Source of the DNA: Rapana venosa
Lineage: Eukaryota; Mollusca; Gastropoda; Neogastropoda; Muricidae
Assembly (NCBI GenBank): GCA_028751875.1
Contig: CM054155.1
Span: forward strand, 44,958,421-45,022,420
Direction of reading: 5' to 3'
DNA: 64,000 nt
Of this stretch, positions 44,520-55,257 are shown in pieces. The position numbers were made by a program, and so were the translations under genes. Within the stretch, counting starts at the first letter, position 1. Every line of letters begins with the position of its first letter. Under the pieces are notes generated by a model, which ran no database searches, was not told where the DNA came from, and saw nothing but the letters and a program-made list of their open reading frames with translations.

Positions 44520-44734
44520 ACCTCCCTCCCCTGCACCCCTCACCCTCCCCTCCCCTCCCTGTGCTCCGTGGTCTTTACAGTAAGTGACCCTTTGACAACG
44601 CATCATTTGGTTTATTGGAAAAATCAGCTCTGAACAAGGTTTTTTTTGTGGAGAGCTAGTTCTGAGCTTTTACTGTATGGATTTTGAGCTCAGATTGGGC
44701 CAGTCCTTTGGAGATAATCAAAATGTCCAAATTT

Positions 44735-45785
44735 GGATGACGGCAGGGGGAGGGGGGTATTTGTGCTGTGCTTAATGCATTCTGCAAAGACAAACTATTA
44801 TTCTGGTCAAGTTCTTGATGCAACGACCATGAAATCTCTTTTTTGCCCTCACTTCAACTCTCCTGCAAAGGCAATCCCTCTGCCTGCTGTCCACAGCCAC
44901 TCTGAACTTTCTGCTATATTCTCTTCATTCTTCTCTGACAAAGTCCACAACATTCGCTCCAGACTGGATCAGACTCTTTTCCACTCTGCGCCTCCTGATC
45001 CCCTATTCACTGGCATTCCTCTTCTTTTCTTTCATCCAACAAGTAAGAAAGAAATCAAGACAATCCTGAATAAAATGACATTAAAATCATGTGATCTTGA
45101 TCCTATGCATGCTTCCCTTTTCACTCAGTGCCTTCCACAGCTTATACCCACCATCACAAACATTGTAAATTCATCACTTCTTTCAGGAATTTTCCCAACA
45201 GCTCTCAAAACTGCAATAGTTACACCTCTACTCAAAAAGCATGACCTCGACCCTAACATTCTGAAGAATTACAGACCTGTTTCTAACCTACCGTCATCTC
45301 TAAAGTCCTTGAAAAAGTTGTTCTGAAACAACTCAACAGCCATCTTCATTCCAACAATCTCCTTCCCCTTTTTAGTCTGCCTATCATGTCAATCACAGCA
45401 CCAAGAACCACCCTAAACCACACAGTCTTTCTCTGTTTCTGGTCCATCGATCTGGAATGACCTCCCTCTCTCCCTTCACCAAAAACCTACTTATGACAAT
45501 TTTAAATCCAGCCTCAAGACATATTTATTTCAGACCTAAGTTCCCCCCCTCTTGTTTCATCTCATTTCTGTCCTTGCTCTCAACAGTCAAAACCCCCATC
45601 ACCCTGCCAAAGTGTATGGCCTCTATGAGTGTGCATGCGTGTGTGTGTGAGTGTGTATACATTTGAATTGGTAAAAACTTTTAATTGAAACACGATGCAT
45701 GTGCAAGAGTAGAATGAATGCAAGCGCTTTGATTTGTTTTTGCAAGATATAGCGCTATATAAATTCCTTTTATTATTATGATGTG
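44735..45785 (+). mobile_element. Internally deleted LINE with RT N-terminal part and 3' tail
   Basis: An open frame of about 195 codons contains FFSDKVHNIRSRLD, TLKSCDLDPMHASL and PTALKTAIVTPLLKKHDLDP, then NYRPVSNLP, the RT entry region of CR1/L2-like LINEs. After 45380 it jumps to a domain end (LPLSPFTKNLLMTI-like). The catalytic core is missing. The tail reads GCAAGATATAGCGCTATATA and TTATTATTA. Confidence 0.8.
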
Positions 45786-45955
45786 GAAAACGATCACTGT
45801 ATGACCAGTTCATCATGAGAATGCACAGATGGATATTTGTTGTTTGTTCATGGCCATCCAGTGTACAACCTAATTCTAGCTGTCAAATCACTTTGTGAAG
45901 ATGTGGATATGTGATGAAAATGACTGCAAAACTTTGCAAGGAAGTATTTTTCTGA

Positions 45956-45961
45956 AATAAA
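45956..45961 (+). promoter_or_regulatory. Candidate polyadenylation signal AATAAA
   Basis: AATAAA lies about 1.4 kb after the VWA8 stop. Position alone supports it, and the intervening LINE makes use by VWA8 uncertain. Confidence 0.25.
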
Positions 45962-46184
45962 TGTGTAACTGGATTTTGTGAGGGTTGGGGTGGGGCTTCT
46001 ATACAACTGGTCAGTCCTAGTAGAGTCAACATAGCTGCAGTAACACAACTGAAGCCTTTTATCTTGCTTTTGAGTAAGAAGTACGACCGTTGAAGTGTGC
46101 TGAATATTGAATGTAGATTTCGGTACTGGTTGCAAATGAAAGAGGGAAATATGATATGCTTGAGGGCAGGCAGAAAGAACTCAT

Positions 46185-46262
46185 GTGTGTGTATGTGTGT
46201 GTGCGAGCATGTGTGTGTGTGTGCGTGTGTGTGCGCACGCGCCTGTGTATGTGTGTGCACGC
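46185..46262 (+). repeat. TG-rich microsatellite
   Basis: TG and GCGTGTG repeats; the following 46300-46860 is T-rich with no recognised element. Confidence 0.9.
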
Positions 46263-46899
46263 AAAAAGGTTTTGACTGAGGTTTTTTGGGGTTTTTTTTT
46301 TCGTTGGTGTGAAAAAGTGTGTATGACTCAAGAGGAGAATGTGGTGTTGACAGTACACTCTGGCTATCCTACACTTGTGATCATCAGAGCTGTTTACAGC
46401 ACTGCTGTCAACACCTGTCATCTCTAAAGTTAGAGTGACATTATACAACGGCAAACAATGGCACACTCAGGCAGGCAGATTGTATAGACCAACAAACAGA
46501 TAGGGTTGTTTTGTTGTTGTTGGTTGGTTTGTTTTTTTTTGGGGGGGGGGAGTCTTATCCTTTTTTCTTTTCTTTTTTTTTTTAGGAGGTGGTGATGGTG
46601 ATTTTTTTATTTAAAGTTTTTGCCTGGTTTCTTTTTTGTTTGTTTTGTTTTTTATTGGGGTTTTGTTTTTAAATTTTTTTTTAAAAGACTGTACAGCTTG
46701 CTCCAGAATTCAGAGGCAGGTAAACAGACACAAAAATATCTAGGCAAATAGATAGATAAGGTACGTAGATAAATAAGTAGATAGATGTGGTTTATATGTT
46801 TGTTTGTTTGACTCTTTGTTTGTTTAATATTTATGCCTGTTTTGTTTGTTCTTAAAATAAAAAAAATCTCCAACATTTCACGGGTTGCTTCAACAAGTA

Positions 46900-47255
46900 T
46901 TTATTTATTTATTTATTCTTTTATATCGAGGATAATGGAATAATCACTAATGTGCTTTTTTACATCCAGTCCCCGTGTGTATGCGGTTTTGTAAATTCTG
47001 TCATCTGTTCCCACCGGCACACAATGGTCTACTCTTACGAAAAGCGGAACAGGATTTAACGTGTGCGCAAAATGTTCTGCATGCATTCGCACACGAGGCC
47101 TCAGTTTATAGTCTCACCCGAAAGACTTTTGGGGAGAGTGGAGTCTGCACTGATGTTAACCCCAGGGGAAAATATCCCTTTGAACGGGAATCAAACCTGG
47201 GTTGTCAGATTGCGAGCGCAATGTTTTGACCACAAGGCTATCTCGTCTGTGTGGT
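46900..47255 (-). repeat. SINE-1 alpha, best full-length copy
   Basis: (ATTT)n, TTTTATATCGAGGATAATGG, alpha tail, core, pre-head (ACTGATGTTAACCCCAGGGG) and a tRNA-like head at 47180-47250 with GGGAATCAAACCTGGG and TTTTGACCACAAGGCTATCT. Read on the minus strand it is a Pol III head-to-tail SINE. Confidence 0.9.
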
Positions 47256-47689
47256 GGAGCAGCAGCAAGTACAGAATGTTTAGCATGCACTGTCAGCATC
47301 TTGAGAAATGGGAACGACAACTGTTTGGTCTATGGTATTGTATCGTGTCGTGTCATATTGTGTCATATCGTGTCATATTGTAGAGCGCAACTCCAAACTC
47401 TTCTGAGACTGAAGGATACCCATCATCATGTATTGTATTGTATTGTATTGTACTGTATACAACTTTCAGATTCAGCAGATTTTCTCTGCAATAAATTCAG
47501 GCTGCTCTCCTCAGAAAGAGCGCATTACCATGAGAACAGCCCCACCTTTTGTTGTTGTTGTAATTTGTTGTTGTGATTGGTGTTTTTTTTCATTTTCCTG
47601 TCTGTATTTCTATCATTTTACCTACAAGAGTGATTTTTTTTTCCTATTGAAGTTCACCAGGGACAGCTCTCTTATTGTTGGGGTTCCTT

Positions 47690-47860
47690 CACATGCGCTA
47701 AATTTGTGTTGCATACAGGATCTCAGTGTAATTATCATCTCATCCAGAAGACTAGCACCCAGACTGTTACTCAAGTGGATTGGGTTCAAACGGGGATTGA
47801 ACCGGTGACTTCTCGCTTTCTTGACAGGTTTAAACCACTGATTTATCTGTGTAGAAGTCT
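47690..47860 (-). repeat. tRNA-like SINE head, family H
   Basis: AGAAGACTAGCACCCAGACT, TCAAACGGGGATTGAACCGG and GGTTTAAACCACTGATT. Related sequence lies at 62750-62920. Confidence 0.65.
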
Positions 47861-47947
47861 CCAGTTTGCCAAAGTTTTTGCGTTTTATTTAGGTCCTTTT
47901 AAAAAAAATATCTTTCATGATGTTTTGGTAGGTGTATAAATAACTTT

Positions 47948-48200
47948 CTCAGAGCGCTCGCTTTTTCCCAGCATCGAGCGAGGTTACAACTTAGATGGGT
48001 GACTGTTTGCGTGCTTTGCTTCAGTATAGTTCCCCCAGCTGTAAGTGGGTACCTGCCTCTTTAGGGTCAGGGAAGGTAAAGCAGCGAGGGAGAGGAGATG
48101 GGCGCCACCCTCAATATGCTGGCCTCTAGAGAAGCTGAGGCCTCTGATGCCTCGCTCCTCTACGACCACATAGGTTATGGGACACTTACCTTTTTATAAA
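47948..48200 (+). repeat. SINE-5S family copy
   Basis: TCAGAGCGCTCGC, GATGGGTGACTG (5S box C-like), AAGTGGGTACCTGCCTCTTT, AAGGTAAAGCAGCGAGGGAG and ACCACATAGGTTATGGGACA. Confidence 0.85.
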
Positions 48201-48312
48201 TAACTTTCAGTGCTTTTTCTTCTTCTTTCTTTTCTTCCTTAATGTAGACAGAAACACTTTAGATTGCTGATATGTAATTCATGATGGTGGGTGTGTTGAT
48301 ATTTGCGATGTG

Positions 48313-48317
<5 letters not shown>

Positions 48318-48346
<29 letters not shown>
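48318..48346 (+). repeat. (TA)n microsatellite
   Basis: An almost pure TA run. Confidence 0.9.
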
Positions 48347-48355
<9 letters not shown>

Positions 48356-48609
48356 TTTGTAATTTTTCAGTGCTGGGTTTTGGGAAAGAGAGAGAGAAAA
48401 GTGAGAGTGCTGCAATATTATTATGATAGTTGTATTGATTTTGTATGTTCATGTGGATATCTGGGGGGGGAGGGGGGGGGGAGGGTTGGTAGGTTTATTT
48501 TAAATCACTAGATTCTTTTAACATTCAAAAAGAGAAAGAGAAAATCAATTGTGGATATTTATTAATGTGATTGTATGTTATGTGAGTGTGTGGGTATGGT
48601 ATGTATATT

Positions 48610-48830
48610 TTGATTTTATTAATTCTTTTATTTCAATGATAATGGAATAAGAATCCATGTGCCTTTTTTTACATCCAGTCCCTGTGTGTATGCAGTTTTG
48701 TTAATTTTCAATGTTCCCACTGGCATACAATGGCCTGCTCTTCCAAACAGCGGAACAGGCTTTAACGTGTGCACAAGATTTCTGCGTGAGTTTGCATGCG
48801 AGACCTCAGTTTATAGTCTCACATGAAGGG
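48610..48830 (-). repeat. SINE-1 alpha, headless
   Basis: TTTTATTTCAATGATAATGG through CAGCGGAACAGGCTTTAACG to GAGACCTCAGTTTATAGTCT. Confidence 0.85.
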
Positions 48831-49084
48831 AGAGAGAGTGTGTGTGTGATGGTGATGGTGATGATAATAATGCATCTGATAATCAATTAATTGTTTGTTT
48901 TTTTATTATGTGTGTTCTGTTTGGGGTTTTTTGTTCATTTTTTTTAATGCTTAAAGAATCGAAAGATTTATGAAGAAATTTTTTTTTTAAAGTAACGGAA
49001 AAGATTGAGTCTCAAGTGTGATGCGCAAGATACAGAGACCATATTCTGGGCAACACCAGGGTCCTGCTGTCTGTCTCTCTCTCA

Positions 49085-49265
49085 TGCACAGCGCACAAAT
49101 CCAGCATAACTCAGTCAAGGGTCCAGGGCCCAGTGCTAACATTAGCACGCCCCTTCCTTTTACCAAGTCCAAGTGTGGTCAGTTTCTGCTGTAACTAGCA
49201 CCAGCTGGGCTGGGCTGGACAGCTGCTGAGAGTAGCTGAAAGTGGGGGAAACTGACAGGTGTGAT
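49085..49265 (-). repeat. Element D copy
   Basis: GCACAAATCCAGCATAACTC, ACGCCCCTTCCTTTTACC-like sequence and GTGGGGGAAACTGACAGGTG. Confidence 0.85.
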
Positions 49266-49424
49266 ATATCCATGCTCATGTATGTACAGTCATGTACACA
49301 CACGCATGCGCATGCATGCACACGCATGTGCACACACACACATGTACACACACACACACAAACACAGATATACATGGTCTCTCCCTCTCTAACTTTTTTT
49401 GTTTATTTATTTATTCTTTTATAT

Positions 49425-49645
49425 ATCTTTTTATTTATTTTATTTCGAGGATAATGGAATAAGCAGTATTGTGCTTTTTTACATCCAGTCCCCGTGTGTA
49501 TGCAGTTTTGTATAGTTTGTCATCCATTCCCACCGGCATACAATAGCGTACTCTTCTGAAAGCGGAACAGGTTTTACAGTGTGCACAAGATGTTGTGCAT
49601 GCATTTGTACACAGGACATCAGTTTAGTCTCATCTGCAATAATGA
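49425..49645 (-). repeat. SINE-1 alpha, headless
   Basis: TTTATTTCGAGGATAATGG, 'ATCCAGTCCCCGTGTGTATG' and reversed core. Next to it lie GAAGAA-rich (49680-49770) and CCACCA-rich (49795-49870) simple sequence. Confidence 0.85.
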
Positions 49646-50064
49646 TGTGAAGAGAGCTGGAAGAAAAACTGATAAATAGAAGAAGGAGAAGAAGAAAAAG
49701 GAGAAGAAGAAAAAAAGAAGCAGGAAAAAAAGCAGAGAAGAAGAAAAGAAAAAAAAAGAATAAGAGCTACATCAAACAAATACAAAACAACACTACCACC
49801 ACCACCATCACAACAACAATACCACCACCACCATCACAACAACACTACCACCACCATCACCACGGCTACAACAACAAAAGTGAACTTCCCAGAACATGTA
49901 ATTCTGACTAGACTGCCAACTCAACTGACGGGAATTTGCAACGTGATAGCAGTGAGTCATTGATTTTTTTCTTCCTGGTCCGTTATCAATAAACATGAGA
50001 GTGAATGCACACGCCTATGAACCAGCACCCATGCATGCATATTGACACAATGCATACATGTGTG

Positions 50065-50087
50065 TGTGTATGTTGCATACACACACA

Positions 50088-50122
<35 letters not shown>

Positions 50123-50273
50123 TTCTCTTGTAGCTAAGAGAGAGAGAGAGACTGGGGCGGGGAGAGAGACAGCTAGGAAAACTGTGATATAAAAACCAAC
50201 ATAATAAATGAAACAGACCTTTCATTTCTTTTATTTTGCAGTAAATGAAGTAGACATTTATAATCTTCAACTG

Positions 50274-50319
<46 letters not shown>

Positions 50320-50320
50320 C
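50065..50320 (+). repeat. Two CA microsatellites
   Basis: CA runs lie at 50080-50119 and 50276-50318, with GA-rich sequence between. Confidence 0.9.
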
Positions 50321-50334
50321 ATATCACACAACTG

Positions 50335-50775
50335 TACACACACTAAAAGCTGCTCTGCCTTTTTGAAAGAGAAGGTCATTTATACTGGTGGGAATGGATG
50401 ACAATATTCACAAAACTATATAATAATGATAATATATGGAATTTATATAGCGCTGAATCTTGTAAAGCAACAAATCAAAGCGCTCAGATGACTTTTTTTT
50501 TATATCGAGGGTAATGGAATAAGCACTCATGTGCTTTTTTTTTTACATCCAGTCCCTGTGTGTATGCAGTTTTGTAAATTTTGTCATCTGTTCCCACCGG
50601 CACACAATGGCCTACTCTTTCGTAAAGCAGAACAGGATTTAACGTGTGCGCAAGATGTTCTGCATGCATTCGCACATGGGGCCTCGGTTTATAGTCTCAT
50701 CCGAAGGACTATATGCACGCAGGGACTGGATGTAAAAAAGCACATGAATACTTATTCCATTATCCTCGGGGGAAA
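50335..50775 (-). repeat. Cluster of SINE-1 fragments and a LINE tail
   Basis: A plus-strand core fragment (50340-50415) is followed by a reversed LINE-type tail (TTTATATAGCGCTGAATCTT, 50430-50490). A reversed SINE-1 alpha is at 50500-50705 and a plus alpha tail at 50710-50770. Confidence 0.75.
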
Positions 50776-51173
50776 AAAATCATACTATTAAAATTTGTGT
50801 ACCTCTTGTGGCAAAATAAAAGTAGGCTAATGTCTTGAAAAATAAACATGGTAAATAAAATGACGAAAAGCTTTGAATAAAACGAGCCCTTTTTATGGGA
50901 AAAAAAATTAAAGAGTTTTAACAATTGTATACACTAAATTGTGGCAAAAATAATAAAATCTGAATAAGAAAAGGCCATAGCAGGGTAAGGGAGTGGGAGG
51001 TTGGAGAAGGTGAATCAAGATTTCAACCGTTGTTTAATTAAAAACACTAAACATCCAGCGACACTTGGCCTATAAATTACTTGTGAAAAAGACCACACAC
51101 ACACACACACTGAACAAGCCAAAACAAAACCCCCATCGAAATGAAACAAAATTATATAAAAGATAAAATCTTG

Positions 51174-51174
<1 letters not shown>

Positions 51175-51221
<47 letters not shown>
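51175..51221 (+). repeat. (TA)n microsatellite
   Basis: About 23 AT units. Flanking 50780-51560 shows nothing recognised. Confidence 0.9.
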
Positions 51222-51223
<2 letters not shown>

Positions 51224-51573
51224 TGAATGATGATTTATGTTCTTCTCTCCTCTTTGAAAGATACTTTTGGGGGTTGATTGAAAAATCGTTTGGTGATCAG
51301 TTTACTCACTTATTTTAGTTTGTTCTTTAAATCTTACACTGTTCAATAATATCATACTTATCTGCTTTATTCTAAAGATGAGTTTATTGGTTGTGATACT
51401 ATAGATAACTAGTGAAGAGACATTCATCACATTTTGTGTAGTTTACATCTAGACAGATCTTTAATTAGAAGATTATTTGTTGTCATGTGAAACAAATCAT
51501 AAATGTTCCTGCTTGATGACAGCATTCAAACTAAATTCAATATTATATAAGTAAAAAGATAACCTGTAAACAC

Positions 51574-51997
51574 GAAGATAGCACGTAAAGCCGGGCAGAT
51601 AACTCTCAACCAATGATGTAGGGTATGCTTTCCCTTGTATAGCATGCAGTATACGGTAGATCTATATAGAAAAACAAAGGAAGACCTGATCCTATTAAGC
51701 CACTGACAGAAAAAAAAATTTCCTTTGTCTTTATCAATGTTTTCACCTTTGATGAGGTTTTCTCTCTCTCCGCCAGGTTCCACAAGAAGATAGCACGTAA
51801 AGCCGGGCAGATAACTCTGAACCAATGATACAGGTTATGCTTCCCCTTGTATATGGTACAGTATACGGTAGATCTGTATAGAAAAACAGAAACTTTTCCA
51901 AGCAAGCCACGGACAGGGAAAAATACAATATTGTTTTTTGTCTTCATTAATGTTTCCCCCTTTGAAGCGATTTTCCCTCTAGCTCCCTCTCCGCTAA
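51574..51997. repeat. 212-bp direct tandem duplication
   Basis: 'GAAGATAGCACGTAAAGCCG' begins both units, at 51574 and 51786. Shared later blocks include AGTATACGGTAGATCT and AGAAAAACA. The units have diverged by point changes and small indels. Confidence 0.9.
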
Positions 51998-52116
51998 GTT
52001 TCCTCTCTCTCTCTCTCCCAAGCACCCGAGGATGAAATACATTTTGTGTTGTGCTGTCCAGTATTAGAGGATGTTAGGCAGAACTACATCCCTGTTAAAT
52101 ATAGTAGACAGCCTTA

Positions 52117-52122
52117 TTTATT
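52117..52122 (-). promoter_or_regulatory. Candidate polyadenylation signal for the TNF ligand
   Basis: AATAAA on the minus strand lies about 460 bases past the stop. No other evidence supports it. Confidence 0.3.
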
Positions 52123-52473
52123 TAGACTCTGTTTACTCCTGGCATCAAGTCATCCTGAGGTTGTGCACCGCCTCACTTTATATTCGTGTAAAGCTTTCAG
52201 AATAAGAGAGATGTTGTTATCCTAAGTCATATTTTTGTAGCTGACTTTTTGTTATACAGTAACATTTTGTCGTTACTATTGCTTTTACCCCCACCAAAAT
52301 ACTACTAAGCAGTTCGGCAACCCCCTTCATGTATGGGCCAATGGCCTTTTTGTGAATAAATCGTTGAGTTCGAGTTCTCTCCACATGGCGTCCATCACCA
52401 AGAACCCTCCAGTTGGAGAATGATGGCGTTGTCTGATCAAGCATGCAGATCTATACAAGCCAATCTATCCATC

Positions 52474-52604
52474 CTCAGACCATATGAAGGCCCAGATAGT
52501 CAGACCATAATATGAAGGCCCAGATAGTCAGACCATAATATGAAGGCCCAGATAGTCAGACCATGTGAAGGCCCAGATAGTCAGACCATATGCAGGCCCA
52601 GGTA
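52474..52604 (-). repeat. 25-28-bp tandem repeat overlapping the TNF ligand stop codon
   Basis: Five units on the minus strand read TA(C/T)CTGGGCCT followed by CATATGGTCTGA or similar. The first unit encodes YLGLHMV and the real TGA at 52583-52581; four copies follow in the 3' UTR. Confidence 0.95.
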
Positions 52605-52800
52605 GGAGGCGGCTGCAGACCTGTGGAGCAGCCTGTGGTGACTGGTAAAAACGCTGATCTCCTCGCCTGGCCTCAGCAAATATATTCCCGCCATATGCAG
52701 GGACACCGGCCCCTTGACGTCACCACCACGCGTCCACTTGCACGACGATTCCCGTGACATCATCAGTTTCTTCTGACTCTCTCTGGTACCATTCACGTGT
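52581..52800 (-). CDS. TNF ligand exon 4: C-terminal TNF strands and stop
   Basis: The exon completes the Arg codon of exon 3 and encodes HVNGTRESQKKLMMSRESSC, VSLHMAGIYLLRPGEEISVF, LLHRSAAASYLGLHMV and TGA. These match the family's E-H strands and the terminal Y-[FL]-G-hydrophobic ending. Acceptor CTTTCCCAG is strong. A repeat carrying copies of the terminal codons and stop follows directly. Confidence 0.92.
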
Positions 52801-52917
52801 CTGGGAAAGATCACAGAGAGAAAAGGGTAGAATGAGGTGGCTGATGTACTTGATATAATTATGAGTAAGAACATGTGCTGGTGTATGCGTGCACATGCAT
52901 GGGTGCACATGTGTATA

Positions 52918-52948
<31 letters not shown>

Positions 52949-55199
52949 GTATTCATAAGCTAGACATATAGGTAAAAGGTAAAGGTGTTCCCATAACCTA
53001 TGTGGTAATAGGGGAGGGAGGCTTAGAGACCTCAGCTTCCCCAGGGGCCAGCACATTGAGGGCGGTACCCATCTCCTCTCCCTCGCTGCTTTACCTTCCC
53101 TGACCCTAAAGAGGACAGGAACCAAATTACAGCTGGGTGAACTTGGAGACTGTACTGAAGCCAAGGCGCGCGAATGGTCACCCATACACTTGATAACCAC
53201 GCTCAATGCTGCTTAACCTTAGCTTGTTCGGGTAGTGTAGTTAGGGTTAAGCCAGTTGCTGTGCGATTTACTCTGACAGTAAGTGTAATATCAACTGTAC
53301 AGTAAGCCTACAATACAGATAGATACAGTACCCTACAATGTGATGCAAAACAGAACAATGAAATGAAAAAATTTGTACAGTACAATACACTACTACACTA
53401 CACTACACTGCATGACTGCACTACACTGCATTATTGTACTACACTGCACCACACTACACTACATTACTTCACTACCCTACACTGCATTACTACACTACAC
53501 TGCACTACACTACACTGCATTACTGCACTACACTACACTGCATTACTGCACTACGCTACACTACACTGCATCACTACACTACACTGCATTACTACACTAC
53601 ACTACACTACACTGCATTACTACACTACACTGCATTACTGCACTACACTGCATTACTGCACTACACTACACTGCATTACTGCACTGCACTACACTGCATT
53701 ACTGCACTACACTGCATTACTGCACTGCACTACACTGCATTACTGCACTGCACTACACTGCATTACTACACTACACTGCATTACTGCACTGCACTACACT
53801 ACACTGCATTACTGCACTACACTGCATTACTACACTACACTGCATTACTGCACTACATTACTACACTACACTACACTGCATTACTGCACTACACTACATT
53901 ACTACACTACACTGCATTACTACACTACACTGCATTACTACACTGCACTACACTACATTACTACACTACACTACACTGCATTACTACACTACACTACATT
54001 ACTACACTACACTGCATTACTGCACTACACTGCATTACTACACTACACTGCACTACACTGCATTACCGCACTACACTGCATTACTGCACTACACTACACT
54101 ACACTGCATTACTACACTACAATACACTGCATTACTACACTACACTGCATTACTACACTACACTGCACTACACTACACTGCATTACTGCACTACACTGCA
54201 TTATTACACTGCACTACACTACACTGCATTATTGCACTACACTACACTACACTGCATTATTACACTACACTATACTACACTGCATTACTGCACTACACTA
54301 CACTGCATTATTGCACTACACTACACTACACTGCACTGCATTATTAAACTACACTACACTGCATTACTGCACTACACTACAGGGGGCATGACCAGCACAC
54401 ACAAAAAAGCTGAAGCAAAAACAAACTTAAACAGAACCTAACACGAAACAAAAGAAACAAAGAAGTACCTTACCGAAAAAGGAAGGCCACAATAGTTAGT
54501 GTGGATGACCTCTCAGGACCTATGGTAAACTGAAGACCAGTATAGACATAATAGAACCCGGTCTTGTTCACGATGAGTCGATCCCCTCCGTGAATCACTC
54601 CCCCGGACACAAACGACAGTTCGCCATTTCTTTCCCAGTGTAGGCGAAGATTTTCTGGATCTGTCATTTATCAAAAAAAGAGTACACGTAAGATATGCAA
54701 TTTTCAAGATTATTTCCGGCATTAGAGGGGTATGTCCAAAGCTGTTACGCACGAATGTGTGTAAACAGTGTAGGCTTGTGCACACACTTGCATGCATCCA
54801 AACACACTCACACTTATACCATAAAAACACACGCGCTCACGGACGTGGGAGGTCCAGCTAGATTTGATATTGTGTGACAAGGCTGTATTGTATGTACCTC
54901 TCTTTCATAGAGCCAGTTACCAGGCCCAAGAGCTACAGAGCGTTGACTGAAGAGGGCAAACCTGAGCAATGCTCTCAACACTGCTCGTGAAGTGGGTGAT
55001 GCTCGACTGTACGGTCCCAATAGTTCCAATCAGCCCTTAACAGACTCATTTCTGGGCCACCAGAGTCCCCCAAACCCCTGCCTGTGATGGGACTCAAACC
55101 CACCAACTTCCAGCCAGTACTTCACAGCACTGACCACTGTCCCATGATGGCTACATTATGCTTTTTAAGGTAACAATGATAGTGCTCAAGATGATCTCT

Positions 55200-55257
<58 letters not shown>

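Larger units (their letters stand above)
44520..52580. other. Convergent intergenic region between VWA8 and TNF ligand
   Basis: No gene is recognised. It holds the VWA8 3' UTR of unknown length, a LINE, SINE-1 and SINE-5S copies, element D, TG/CA/TA microsatellites and a tandem duplication. Each recognised element has its own entry. Confidence 0.8.

Noticed and set aside
44735..45326. Separate host gene with an FFSDKVHNIR-type protein
   Set aside because: NYRPVSNLP and the following tail are LINE reverse transcriptase features; the core is deleted.
53363..54441. Three overlapping plus-strand open frames of 324-342 codons
   Set aside because: They are translations of the five-base satellite in three frames and cannot be a normal protein. 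They also lie in a TNF ligand intron.
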